Assembly: GCA_963935595.1 (NCBI GenBank)
Contig: OZ012560.1
Location: 6,634,001-6,698,000 of the forward strand
Direction of reading: 5' to 3'
Origin: Schoenobius gigantellus
Lineage: Eukaryota > Arthropoda > Insecta > Lepidoptera > Crambidae
DNA: 64,000 bases
The position numbers and the translations under genes are program-made. The stretch's first letter is position 1. The number at the start of each line of letters is the position of its first letter. Positions 34,271-47,200 of this stretch are shown piece after piece. The notes under the pieces are model-generated. The model ran no database searches. It was not told the origin of the DNA and worked only from the letters and a program-made list of their open reading frames with translations.

Positions 34271-36010
34271 ACGGATATTATCTAGGCTAGGATCAAAGTA
34301 CTCATCAAGATAAATCAAACGAGCCCAAACTCGATAAGGTTGTGTCGTTTTATTGTAGAGTTCCTATGGCCACCTTTCAGCTCCAGCATCAGACCCTGGT
34401 TACTATATAGGACCAAAGTACTCGTCAATACGAATCAAACGAGCCCAAACTCGATGGGGTTGTGTCGTTTTATTGCGGAGTTCCTATAACCATCTTCCAG
34501 CTCCAGCATCAGACCCTGGTTACCATATAGGACCAAAGTACTCGTCAATGCGAATAAAACGAGTCCAAACTCAATGGGGTTGCGTTGTTTTATTGCGGAG
34601 TTCCTATGGCCTCCTTCCAGCTGCAGCATCAGATCCTAGTTACCATATAGGACCAAAGTACTCGTCAATACGAATCAAATGAGCCCAAACTCGATGGGGC
34701 TGTGTCATTTTATTGCGAGGTTCCTATGGCTACCTCCCAATTCCAGCAATAGACCCTGGTTACCATATAGGACCAAAGTACTCGTCAATACGAATCAAAC
34801 AAGCCCAAACTCGATATGGTTGCGTTGTTTTATTGCGGAGTTCCTATAGCCTCCTTCCAGCTGCAGCATCAGACCCTGGTTACCATATAGGACCAAAGTA
34901 CTCGTCAATACGAATCATACGAGCCCAAACTCGATGGGGTTCTGTCGTTTTATTACGGAGTTCCTTTGGCTACCTTCCAGCTCCAGCATCAGACCCTGGT
35001 TACCACATAGGACCAAAGAACTCGTCAATGCGAATCAAACGAGCCAAAACTCGATGGGGTTGTGTCGTTTTATTGTTGAGTTGCTATAGCCACCTTTCAG
35101 CTCCAGCATCAGACCCTGGTTACCATATAGGACCAAAGTACTCGTCAATACGAATCAAACGAGCCCAAACTCGATGGGGTTCTGTCGTTTTATTACGGAG
35201 TTCCTTTGGCTACCTTCCAGCTCCAGCATCAGACCCTAGTTACCACATAGGACCAAAGTACTCGTCAATGCGATTCAAACGAACCCAAACTCGATGGGGT
35301 TGTGTCGTTTTATTGCGGACTTCCTATGGCCACCTTCCAGCTCCAGCATCAGACCCTGGTTACCATATAGGACCAAAGAACTCGTCAATACGAATTAAAC
35401 GAGCCCAAACTCGATGGGGCTGTGTCGTTTTATTGTGGAGTTCCTATAGCCACCTTCCAGCTGCAGCATCAGACCCTGGTTATCATATAGGACCAAAGAA
35501 CTCGTCAATATGAATCAAACGAGCCCAAACTCAATGGGGCTGTGTCGTTTTTGTGAAGTTCCTATGGCCACCTTCCAGCTGCAGCATCAGACCCTGGTTA
35601 CCATATATACATATATATATTTTTTTTTATAGGAAGGTTTACAGCCACAATTAACAATATATATATTTACTTATTCTTCTGTACGCCAAAAAACAAACCT
35701 CCACATATAGACAAAAAAAACTACAAAAATTTAGATCTTGACCATCACCATACAACATAAATCACAAACTACACGTCAATATAGGACCAAAGAACTCGTC
35801 AATATGAATCAAACGAGCCCAAACTCGATGGGGTTCTGTCGTTTTATTGCGGAATTCCTTTAGCTACCTACCAGCTCCAGCATCAGACCCTAGTTAGCAC
35901 ATAGGATCAAAGTTCTCGTCAATACGAATCAAACGAGTTCTAACTCGATGTGGCTGTGTCGTTTTATTGCGGAGTTCCTATGGCCACCCTTCAGCTCCAG
36001 CATCAGATCA
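34271..36010 (+). repeat. right arm: about thirteen 120-bp tandem units, interrupted
   Basis: GAGCCCAAACTCGATGGGG-type starts recur at 34321, 34441, 34561, 34681 and every 120 bp to 35521. An insertion of about 170 bp (35605-35780) interrupts, and two more units follow. The plus strand carries an open frame of 266 codons (34713-35513) made of the same 40-residue repeat as the left arm's minus strand. Confidence 0.95.
35605..35780 (+). mobile_element. small insertion inside the right satellite arm
   Basis: About 170 bp of unrelated sequence interrupts a repeat unit between ...TTACCATATA and ATATAGGACC. ATATA at both edges may be a short duplication, but the AT-rich junction is ambiguous. Confidence 0.5.
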
Positions 36011-36680
36011 GCTCCAAGTCGTCATAATATATACATAATATGCATGCAAAATTTCAGCTTAATCGGAAACCGGGAAGTAGGTCAAATTAAACTCGCAAGA
36101 TTAGACCCGAACATACTCGTACATACGATACGAGTAAGCTAACTAAAAGATTGAATTTTTCGTACAGCAGCCACAAAAAATATGTTTATTATCAACTTCT
36201 CCGGTGGACTTCGCGTCGTATACATACACAAATAATTACGTGGCCGGGAGCGAGCTCAAAGCGACGTGCTCTCACTTCGAGTCTCGATTGCACACTGAAT
36301 TTCGATGCGCCCGAGCCAAGATTTGTGAGAAAATCGATAAATGTATGTTAAAAAATTCATATAAAAATCAATATACGATAATTAAAAAAAATACCACGGT
36401 GTCAGTGTTTTGCTTACCCTTGTTCTATATATTTGTTAAAGTAAAATACAAAAGGGTTAATTATTAAATCTAAAAATCACGAACGGTATATGGGTGTAAC
36501 CCAAATTTTAAGTAAAATAGATGCTATTTTTTAAATTTGAAAAATGGTGACGGTGATTGTGTAAACACATAATTTGAGAACTTAAATTTATTTTTTCCCG
36601 GTCAGTTAACTCGAACGTTTACGTACAATATCAAAAACGCCAACGGCCTTTTTGCTATTTTTCGCGCCATGGGCCCTTAA

Positions 36681-37248
36681 GCGAAAGCAAAGGTTCGCAT
36701 TTATGACACTCACTCACTCACTCACTCATGATCATCAAAATAGAACCAGTACTTCCCATAAACTCAGAGAGCTGAAACAACAATGCCCATTTTTACCTGA
36801 TCATGTATAGATATGAATTATACGTCAAAATGAAGTTAATTTAATTATAAGTATATTACAATAATCAATGTGGTAAAGGAAACTCAGAAAAAAAGATTTT
36901 TTAATATTTCAATACGCTTGCTCTAAGTGTAAGTTACAGTTATGAACGCACTTTAACTATCCATTGTTTGCTACGTTCCATTTTACACACTGCCACTTGA
37001 CAAGAATATCTAATCACCTCCGTTTTTTACGTATTTATAATACTTTCACACTGTATTTGATGTGTATGTTTTTCTATATTAAACTCTTACTACAGAATAA
37101 TGTAAAATAATATTGGTATAACCCTTTGATAAATTCGTCGCGCAGTAATTGAACGATTTGTAAAACGAATTTATGTAATTGACAATGACAGATGTTTGAC
37201 AGCCCGCTCTGCAATCAATCAATTAAATAGGTACTAATATACTCCATT
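36681..37248. other. unassigned; (CTCA)n run
   Basis: A CACTCACTCACTCACTCACT microsatellite lies at about 36708-36728. Otherwise AT-rich sequence without features. Confidence 0.4.
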
Positions 37249-37366
37249 CAACAGTGAAGTCAACCAATCCGCACTGGGCCAGCGTGGTTGACTAAGGCCT
37301 AATCACCCTAACATAGGGTAGGCTCGAGCCCCTCGGTGGGGACGTATATGGACTGTGATGATGATG
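37249..37366 (+). mobile_element. 5'-truncated (GAT)n-tailed SINE
   Basis: It matches the 3' third of the SINE at 717-1071. The exact 10-bp target duplication ATACTCCATT flanks it (37239-37248 and 37367-37376). Confidence 0.85.
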
Positions 37367-37514
37367 ATACTCCATTATAGTTATTAGTAAAAGTGTTAAC
37401 AATCTTTATACTTCTGTATCTTGTGAATACCAAAATGTTTGGTAACAATTGAAAAATTGGCTTTCTACATTTGCATGTTTTCTTCTTTCTTTTTACTGTA
37501 TTATTATATTTTTA

Positions 37515-37610
37515 TGTCAGGTAGTGATGGAACAAGCTGGGTCGCTCACCTGATGGCAAGTGGCACCACTGCCCATGTCAGAAGATGAGTGGCAGAAATC
37601 ACTCACTCTC
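37515..37610 (-). repeat. CACTTGCCATCAGGTGAGC-type repeat fragment
   Basis: It is the reverse complement of the core shared with 7465-7590 and 43221-43608. Confidence 0.5.
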
Positions 37611-38037
37611 TTCCCTGAAATAACATTTCTTAGATCTTATCCACTTATTGGTAGGTAGGTATTACACAAGTACAGTGCCTTTTCTCTAGAATTACAGTAC
37701 CTACCTAGACTGGTATTAAGCCAAGCCTTTGTATATTAACATACATACTATATCTACTGTGTTTTACACCACCTTCGCCTTTCAACATTATTTCACCATA
37801 TAAAAGCATATACAAGTTTGCTGAGTCGAGAACGCAGGTACCTGCGGTCGACGCTCTAATATCAAAAGCCTACTGTATTAGTGAGGTGATTAGGTAATTA
37901 AAACACGGTAAGTATTTTGTTTAAGTTAATGTAGGTCAACCTTCATTCATCGTAGCCTAGTGATCGTCGTCAACGAATTTACAAATAATCTATGATCAAT
38001 ATAAGTTAATTTTTATGCAATTCCACAAAATATGTTA

Positions 38038-38105
38038 ATGTCTTTATTGGCAAGGGTATTTACTGGTATTTATGTCTTTATTGGCAAGGGTATTTACTGG
38101 TATTT
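38038..38105 (+). repeat. 34-bp perfect tandem duplication
   Basis: The 34-bp unit starting ATGTCTTTATTGGCAAGGG occurs at 38038-38071 and again, identical, at 38072-38105. It looks recent. Confidence 0.9.
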
Positions 38106-38692
38106 ATTACAAAAACAAAACATTCAACAACTTATTTAATTATTTTACTGTTGGATAAGACATTTGATCACTTCAGTGTTGCCAGACCAAAAAAAAGTAC
38201 CTATCATATAACCTGTAAAGTAATATTCATATTATATATTTTTTTAATTTTATAAAAAAATATGTAAAAATGACTATAGGATATTATTTTGTAAGCTTAT
38301 AGGTATTTTTTCCACTATATTTCATACTTATACAGTCTCTTTGATTATCAGGTTTTCAAATGTATGGAGAGTGGGTATTGTTCTTTGGTACAGAGTTAGG
38401 GTTTAATGGCCACATAAGAGGAAAACTATAAAAACTAGGATAATCGAAGATCTGGAGTAACTGGTGACCCTGATTAGAAAACACAAGAGCCCAACCAAAC
38501 TATTAGAGATATCGACATACCGCCTTTACAAAAAATATTCAACTTGGTAGGCCGCTTCCAATAAAGAAAAGAAAAAAGAAAAGAAAGATTTGTAATAATA
38601 AAAAACTACCCCTAAAAAGAAAAAAACTGTGTCAAATAAGAAAAACTAATAAAATAAATCAATAAGCTTACGTTTCTACAAAAAGAAGTGAA

Positions 38693-38921
38693 ATCCCACC
38701 AAAAACATTCTGTAAAAAACGTCGTTAATCATTCTTTATACGTTAGTGGGTACAAGTCATCGGCCAAGTCACACAACATTAACTATAATAATAAAGAAAT
38801 CGCAGTAAGGAACTTTAGACTTGGCACGACTTTGACTAGATATATTTCATTACTTTTTAGAGATAAACAAGCAGCTCCATCGAGATTTGGCTAGTTCTTT
38901 ACAGAATGTTTTTGGTGGGAT
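38693..38921. mobile_element. 229-bp MITE with perfect 24-bp inverted ends
   Basis: ATCCCACCAAAAACATTCTG (first 20 of 24 bases, 38693-38716) has an exact reverse complement at 38898-38921. The body has no coding capacity. It is a miniature inverted-repeat transposable element; the family was not determined. Confidence 0.8.
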
Positions 38922-38943
38922 CAAAGTTTTCTTATTCATTATT

Positions 38944-39008
38944 CTAACGAAACAAGTTTTCAACAAATTCACTTACTTTGTGAATTTGTTGAAATCTTGT
39001 TTCGCTAG
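38944..39008. repeat. ~29-bp stem hairpin
   Basis: CTAACGAAACAAGTTTTCAA (38944-38963) and further bases to 38972 pair with 38980-39008 around a 7-base loop (TTACTTT), with about two mismatches. It lies 22 bp beyond the MITE. Confidence 0.8.
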
Positions 39009-39205
39009 ATACTAAATATTCATTGTGTATTACAGAGAAACAGTGGACCGAGTCCTCGTCGTAAAGACCTTGACGAGGAGGGTGGTTTCACTATTAGCGT
39101 AGTGAGCTCACAGTATTGCTTAGAACTTTTGGTAAGGGCTAGCTTTGAGCTAAACAAGCACAAACGTGATGTTAGTACCCGCAGTCGCCATGAGTTGGCC
39201 TAACC

Positions 39206-39319
39206 AGTGTAATGATATGAGGAGGATGACCTCAGTTGATAATGATGAGTCTTGAGGACCACAGTGTAATAATATGAGGAGAATGGTCACAGTTGATAAT
39301 GATGGGTCTTTAGGACTAC
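39206..39319 (+). repeat. 57-bp direct repeat, two copies
   Basis: AGTGTAATGATATGAGGAGG opens the first copy (39206-39262); the second (39263-39319) differs at several positions. Confidence 0.8.
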
Positions 39320-39786
39320 GGGTGTAAAGAAAGTGATAGCTTTGATACACCATGATATTGATCGGTCAAGTGTTATTTATTTAAAATTATATTATGATAA
39401 TGATGAGCTAGAGTGCTGAAGTAAAATAACATAATGGTTTCTTTTTTACTAAGCACATGTCCATTGTGCTTTATATTTACAGGTGGTACATCAGCATAAA
39501 AAAAGTGAGAGAGGAAAGGCAATGCTCAAGAGAAGGAAGGTAAGCCAATTGAAAGAGAATCCAGACCTGGAAATGGCAGTGGTGAGTGTTTCCACATTAT
39601 ATTTCGAGTGTAGTAGGTAGTCCTTTTGTGAAGTAGCGGAGCAGAATAATTAATATAACAAACACATAGCAAGGCAAGGGGCTGCTCGCCACAGTCACAG
39701 TAAAGTACCCAATAATTTCACTTCGAACAATTTCTGATATTTTTCAAAGTCATTTTTTTTACATCGCTTCAAATTTTTCGTTCACG

Positions 39787-40913
39787 TATCGCATGTCGCA
39801 TTACACAAAAACATGACATCTTTAATTTCACTTCTTCAAATAGGTCAGGATTGGTCTATCTATGCATTAGATCTTCTACGTGAAATCTGTGTGACAGTGG
39901 TTTGATCCTGGTGTAGTGTTAATTTTTTATTATTTTGTTTTTTATTGCCTTTTTGATTATTTTTAAAGTGAAACTTTTTTACATCACCTCAAAGGAGATG
40001 TCCTCTTTTTGTATGGAGGCTGGATTTTGCTAACTAAAAGAAACGAAACTATGCCTGTTGTTAAGGTTGAATATTAAGTGTCCAAAAACCGCGAAAATCA
40101 TAACTTTATACCCCTCCGCTTTGGAAATATTTTTATTTTTGTATATTTTAGTTATGGCAACAGTTTGGTTAATGATCAAAAGTTGTGTTAGATTATCTGC
40201 AAAAAAACTGCAAAAAACATATATTTGTAATCTGTATTTGTAAATACAAAGCACATACAATGACACTTATGCTAGTCTATGGTTGTGGTTTGGTTGTTGT
40301 TTGTGTTAAAAGTTGTTGGTGTTGCGTGAAATGTTGACGGCGTAATCACTATCAAATTAAAGGCTCGTTACGTGATGGACTTTTTTCTTAGACAATCTGC
40401 CTATTAGGGCCTATTCTTCATTAAATCTAATTAATGAACAACAAAATAATAAATTAATAAATCATGAAGCGCCACAGCGTCAATTCAGTGTCAAAACTGT
40501 CAAACTAAAATGTCAAATCTTTTTTTTTTTTCAGTTTAAGCATTGGACTAGAGACTTCAGCCAATCACTGCCAGTTGATTAAAAGATTTGTAGATTTTTT
40601 AAAAAACACGAATAAAATGGATTTTCATATGAAAATACATAAACATTTTAATAATACATTGTATTTCGGAGACTATATGAAGTTAATACGGGTAAATTGG
40701 ATAGATTTAAAGCATGTGATTTCAAAACTTTCACCACAGTTTAATACAAATCAGAGGTACTTAAAAGCATATTTTTAATATGACTGAATTGCTGTTTCGA
40801 TCCTCTTTTCAATGGTATATAAATTATTGCTTTTAGTTAACAGAATTAATAAAAACCCACTCGTGGACATCTCCTTTCTTCGATCGTCTATCGCATGTCG
40901 CATTACACAAAAA
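39787..40913. mobile_element. candidate unknown element with 13-bp inverted and 25-bp direct repeats
   Basis: AAAGGAGATGTCC (39991-40003) and its exact reverse complement (40865-40877) face each other. Outside them a 25-bp direct repeat starting TATCGCATGTCGCATTACAC occurs at 39787-39811 and 40889-40913. No coding sequence is inside. It could be an insertion with duplicated flanks or two nested events. Confidence 0.4.
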
Positions 40914-41139
40914 AATGAGAGAGATTCTTTATATTAACACTTATTTTATAGAATAAATTGGGGAAATTTTAAAACGTAGCTTGTATCCCTATCTCATACT
41001 TGTTTGTTGCCCTTGTCAATGTGTGCAACAGTAATATAATTTGTGATTGAAACGAACGGTGGGTGAGTGACCGGTCGTGAGCGCGGTGTTTGCAAGTTCA
41101 AAGCACATTTAAATTAAAGTGCAACTAAACAATCACAAA

Positions 41140-41237
41140 ATGAAAGGCGACAAGAACGTAGACATCCAAGCTCTTAAGGACATCGCAAACAAGCTTAGGA
41201 TCGACAGCATTGTCGCTACAAATGCCTCGAAATCCGG
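41140..41237 (+). CDS. TKT: transketolase exon 1 (coding)
   Basis: 32 codons plus two bases, starting MKGDKNVDIQALKDIANKLR, ending in the split Gly codon GG|gtaagt. No in-frame Met is nearer to the conserved ALKD-x-ANKLRI block, so the ATG at 41140 is the natural start. The intergenic 40914-41139 presumably holds the promoter and 5'UTR, but I cannot place a transcription start. Confidence 0.9.
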
Positions 41238-44200
41238 GTAAGTATTCTCATAACTCTAACCTCATCGCATCATAAGTAGGTACCGGTCTAATGAAGGTCT
41301 AATGAAGGTTATACATTGATCAAGCAATGTATATAATAAGAGGTTTTTTCATCCAGCAATAAATGTTTTTGATATTTATTTATTTTTCATTCTTGGAACT
41401 GTGCCAAGATCCGATCATTGTTTTTGTCACTTAGGTATTAAAATTTGATATAGGTACCTAATAGTTAAAATGCTTTCTAAACATTTAAATCCTAGTCATT
41501 ACTTTCGAAATTTATTTGTCCTGGTAAAAAAACTCATTTTTGGATAGGTATCTAAACATGAGGTTAGAATTTGATTAGGGTCAAGTAACCACGTGACATT
41601 CAAACTACTACCCAAGCCAACATTTGTATAGGTACAGTCCGCTCCCATTGAAGCTGCACAGTCAGCAGTACTACGAAAACCGCCACTATTATGAGCGACA
41701 TAGGAACGGTCCAAAGGTCAAACAGTAAAGCTTTAACAAGCTTACTTTACTAGGCCTATACCTTTTGCAAACCATACATATCATAGTTATCAACCAAGAA
41801 CTAACAAAGTCAATACGGTTATACTGCAGCCCTGATACTGAGTGTTTGTCCCTAGGTTTATACTATATTTTGAAATTAATGTTTGCATTAGTTTTGTTGT
41901 TGTACAATTTGTGACGTATAAACAATTAAGTTTTATAGATTTAATTGTGTTATAATGACATGCACTCTGGCCTTTTGCTTTGCCAGTAACAAAGTGTTAA
42001 ACCACAGATTTAGAGTAGGCTAAGTCTGTGTCTACTCTAAATCTGTGTGTTAAACATTAAATCTGCCGCAGTTGTATTTTACAATTTATTGTAATTTTGA
42101 TGCACTAAAACTGTGGTTTAAACTCTAAAATAGTGTATTATGTTAACACATCACACACATTTTATCAGTTTTGTTTGTTTATGCAGAATTTTTACATCTG
42201 CATTCTACAGATATGAAACTGAAATCTTTTGCGTTTGATGGGCTGCCCGTTTGGTTTCTCCAAGGTCAAGTTTATGCATAGATTTTTTTGATTTGGAAAC
42301 TCTTAATCAAGGTTTTTAAGTTATTTTTTAAATTACATAATGGATTTTTAAGCATACTAATAAAAGACAGAAAAGTGGAATTTATTTTATATATATATTA
42401 TAGGTATTTAATCATATTTTGATATTAAAGATAAGAAATAGACATACAGCCTTAAGACTTGACCCATACTTTGTATAATAAAATTAATTATGAATTAATT
42501 AATAAATAGCATGGTTTATGACTCAACTTCATAGGCAGTTTTTCATTAATTTTATTTTTGTGATTTTATCTCCTGTCTAAATAAAAATTATTAGTTTCTG
42601 TGTTTCCAAAATTCTAAATGTTTATTTTTTTTCTTATTGGCATTTAATTAGAATTTTATGAAAATAAATGTAATTGTGCACACATGTATGAAATTGCAAA
42701 CTACAGCTGAAGCATGGAACAATTTTTATATTCAGGGATAGGTAAGTTGTAGATTGCAGTATTTTATTTTTGGTTATTGTGCAAATTGGCATAATTAAAT
42801 AAATTAATATTAAACAAGGTGAAAGTAAATAAAAGCTTGTAAAAATAAATCAGTTTATCCAACTGTGTGTGTACATATATGGATAGTGCAGATCTTTTCA
42901 TGATTTCATATTTTTTCAAATCAAATTATCAAACAAGAATTACATAACATACCACTCTGTAATCAGGTAGTTGAATATATTTTAGGGAAGTATTGCAGGA
43001 TAAATTATTATTTATCAATTGTATAATGTCACTTATTCTTGACCTTCAAGATATAAAATACTTTTATAATTTCAACCACTTTTTATAACACCGAAAGCAC
43101 AATTAACTGGTTACATAGTAAATCTCAATTAAGTACTTCAAAAGTCTTGTAATTGAGAAGTTTTTAGTTAAATATTTAATTAAGTGAAGTTTTCTGTGCA
43201 GTTATTGATTGAGAATACATCTGCCTCTCCCTTTCTACCTGTTGGTGTCGTTAAACAGACTAAAGTAATTGACTGCTAATAAACCTCTGAAAAGAGATGA
43301 TTTTACCGGAGGAAGACTCTGTACCAGGGTTGTGTGCATGAGTACCTCCGTCTTACCTATTTCTGCCGCAAAGCAGCAGTGCTTGCATTGCTGTGTTCGG
43401 GTATGAAGGGTAAAATATTTCATTGAAATTACTGGGTACCATGACTACATCTGATGTCACAAGTTGGCAACATACACTGTGGTTCTTGTGGGGGTTGCAG
43501 TCTTGCTGTGAATCTCACAGGAGCCACATGTATTATAGGTGACTGTTACCACTTACCATCAGGTGGGCAGTTTGCTTGTTTGCTAGAACTTTATTGCAAT
43601 AAAAAAATGTAAACTTGAAACAAAACCATACACCTATCTGTTTTACCAGCGTGATGTTGGGGGCTAATTCCTCCTCTTTGGAGATACTCCGTGAGGTTGT
43701 CTAATTAGGTGAATTTTTAATAAAATAATTGAAATGGAAGTCAGATGTCAGATAATTTATTTGTGAGAGTAATCTCAAGGAATTAATGTCTTTGTAAATA
43801 AATAGTATACAATTTAGATAGGCGGCTAGTTGATTGTGCTTCAGAGCTTTTAATTTCATCACAGCATGGTGCTTTATATACATACATAATGCCCATCTTG
43901 AAGTTAAAGAGAAATGATTTTACAGTTTAGGTTGTTTCAAAATCCAAACCATCATTTGCTGCTGCAGAATCTTGTATAAAGTTTTGTAACAAACAGATTG
44001 TTTTTTTTTTATAAATGGTATTAAATTGCTTAAATTACTGCCTATTACTTAAAATATTGTTTTGTATTTTAGTGGGATTAACATTAGTATGGTAAATTAC
44101 ATTCAAAAACAAGACAAATTTTATCTGTCAAGTTTTTGAAGTCTCATCATTTAAACTCCCTTCCCTATATAAAAACAAGGCAAAGGAGGTCTTCAGTATT

Positions 44201-47200
44201 TGCCCAAATCATGTACCGAGGTACAAATTATATGAAATGAAAGATAATGTGTTGAAAATGACCCAAGGGCTAAAATCTTTTCAAATTCAATACATTTTGC
44301 AAAAAAATAAGATAAAAAATGATAAGGGAATGCAAAACTTCGTGAAACGAAATGTGATTAGCTATAGACGTCAAGGTTCGACATGACAATCAGTCATTGT
44401 TATGGTCGCTTGATAATATTTTCACTTATAAATCTTCTTATTATAGGTATTCAAAGAAGTTGAAGTTCTTTTAATTAAAAATCTGGAGCTTATGTGTATG
44501 TGTGTGCCAACATCTATTGCGATCGCTTACAAATCACTAGTAATTGTGAATTTGATACGTTAATACAATACACATCCTAATGACTTCACTTTTTTTTTAT
44601 CTTTTTTTATTGGGTATTGTTTGCCATAATAATAAACACTTGACACAGTGACACTTATTAACAAGATTTATAACGCTTTGGAATATGGACTTGTTACAAG
44701 TTTTTTTGTAATATTTGTTATAATTAAGTAAAAACCCTATTTTAATAGTTAGAAAATCTTTACTAAACAGGTTTGGAGAATACACTACGCTAATACGCTT
44801 TATTTAATATTGATGCTATGTTGCCAGTAATCAAAATGTTTAAGTCATAATTTCAGGTGGTACAAATGGTTTAAAGTAATTATTTTTATTATTTTATGAA
44901 TTTTCAGATTTTTTTACATAGAAAAATGTAATAAAACCCGAGGTACGTGTTTTGGGCATTGTTGTATGGAAGAAAAACTGGATCCTTTTATCTTTCAAAT
45001 TTTTTTTGTCTCAGCTTTGTAGTTTTCGTTATAACAAGAAATGGAATATGACAGATTATCAAACAGTTAATAGGATACAATACATAACTTACCTAGATCA
45101 ATACCTGTAACTCGCTTATCCTTTAGGCTGTAACATGACCTCAGTCACAAAGTGCATTAGGCACAAGGTCGATAAATTCACACATTCACAATGAATATGT
45201 GACCATTCCCTGTGCAATAACATAATGCGTGTTTGTCGTACTCACGCCAATTCCTTGTTGGTCGTGGTCAGTAGCATTCACACATTACTAAAATCTACAC
45301 TTCCTTCAACATCTTGATAATGGTTACAACATGAAAGTCCTGACATATAAGATTCATCAGTTAGGACTCGGTAGTAACTGTATTTTTAAGGCTAAACAGG
45401 CTGTCCAGGATGGACCCTATTTTCACTTACCACCAGGTGGAATGGGGTCATTTGCTAGGCCTTCTATAAAAAAAAGATTGCCTGTCTGTTCTAATTAAAT
45501 ATAATCATACCATATACGCAAATGGGAAATTATTGCGTATGTGCGCCAGTCGGCGGTCCAGGAGGGATGCTGAGAGATAATTTTAGAACAAGGATGATTA
45601 ATTACAATTTGTCACAGAGGAACCATGCCAGAATTGTATAATGAAAGCTTCAACATAGATTGGACGGATACAAGACAAGAAATGCACATCACGCACATCT
45701 TGAACTGTGTTATCTTAAATAACCCAACACCTCGTTATATAACGTGTGATGAAAAAATGTTATAAGTAAACATTATCGCGAACTAACTAAATGTATCAGT
45801 TAGGTACGTTTTAAGTTACATAACAAACCCCACTTGTTGCCATCCAAAAATATCAAAATAATTGTCACTTCGATTGCTGCGTTATCTGAGATCACCTCTA
45901 GATCGAACGATAACTTTTTTGCAGTATTTACGTCAGTATACATTTTAAACATTAAACACTCGTAAGTACCGAGCCGTTTGCACTTTCAAGGTTGGAAGCT
46001 CATAGTTAACTCGAATTAGGATGTGTACACTATACGGTAAAAGGAATCACGGCTAATCTAGTAGCTATTTGATATTGAGGAAACATTGTGCAATTTCGAT
46101 ATTGGATCGGTTAGTGCAATTATTAGGCTGCAGCTGTGCGTCGATTACGAAATGGAACCGAGCGCCGGCGCCGGCGCTCGTTCAAATACATGTCATATCG
46201 TTGGCACAATGTTATCCCGAAATGCGTGAAGCTACTGAAATATTTCCAACTGTTGTAATTTTATACACTTTGTATTTTTAAATATATGTCATTTATTACA
46301 AAAAGGCCTGTACCTATAGACAGATTAATCATGGGGGGGATGCTGGCAGTGCAAGCATTTCTTAACGCTTTGTACTGTACAGCAAGCACGAAAATAACAA
46401 TCGTTCCGTTTGTCGACAGTCACCCCACATCATGCGCGTCCATGGCGGAGATCATGTCCGTGCTGTTCTTCCACACGATGAGGTACAAGGTGTCTGCGCC
46501 CCGAGACGCCTCCGCGGACAGATTTATTCTGTCGAAGGTAAGCTGAGACTTATACATGATAGTCCTATCCATTTTTTATGTCGCGATGTCACCGTGTCCA
46601 ATATTAATAGATCTGCGCTGACGGCGTAAACATGTAACGTGGTGAGGTGCAGCGGTTAGGGAAGTAGGTCCGATAAATGAAGCACCAATATTTTTTTTGT
46701 TTACTTGTGATTTTAACCCTAACTCCAAATAGGACTAGAAACTTTCAGAACAAATTTGGCTTAGGAACCTTGTAAGAATGCCGCCGCCCCAAATGATATA
46801 CCGGATCCGCCCCTGAGAGCTCGCCAGAACGCTCGAGAACCGAGCGTTAGAGCTGTCTCCGTTTGTAGAATTCCGAGATGGATAGTGACATTTTGGTTTC
46901 TAGCCCCAAAAAAACGTACTTTACGGGACACCGTACGCATGCCTGATATAGCTTGTATCCTATAAACTCGTACATACACGTTTTTCTTCATTACATCCGC
47001 CTTTTTCTATACTGTTAACGATATACTATATACAAAAAAAGGCCGCGATAATCCATAGTGAACAAATATTGGCAGGGCCACGCAGCGCCCATTCTCTACG
47101 CGGCGTGGGCTGAGGCCGGCCTGTTCCCGGTCGACGAACTGAAGAATCTCCGCAAGCTGGACTCCGACCTGGAGGGCCACCCCACCCCCAGGCTGAGCTT

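Larger units (their letters stand above)
31957..36676. mobile_element. TTAA-flanked foldback-like element with satellite arms
   Basis: GGGCCCA (31957-31963) and its complement TGGGCCC (36670-36676) are each bounded by TTAA (31953-31956 and 36677-36680), the target of piggyBac- and Kolobok-type transposons. Inside, 32212-36089 is a giant inverted repeat: both ends carry the CCCGGTTTCCGATT and GCTGAAATTTTGCATGCATA blocks in opposite orientation. The arms are 120-bp tandem repeats and the central spacer is itself symmetrical around about 33870. The 7-bp terminal match is short, so the outer limits are tentative; the inverted core is certain. No transposase is encoded. Confidence 0.6.

Noticed and set aside
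34713..35513. 266-codon open frame as a protein gene
   Set aside because: It is built wholly of 120-bp tandem units whose length is divisible by three; the same peptide appears on the opposite strand of the left arm. No start context, exon structure or known family.
32281..36010. CRISPR-like array
   Set aside because: Units are contiguous 120-bp repeats without spacers, in a eukaryotic genome, and occur as inverted arms.
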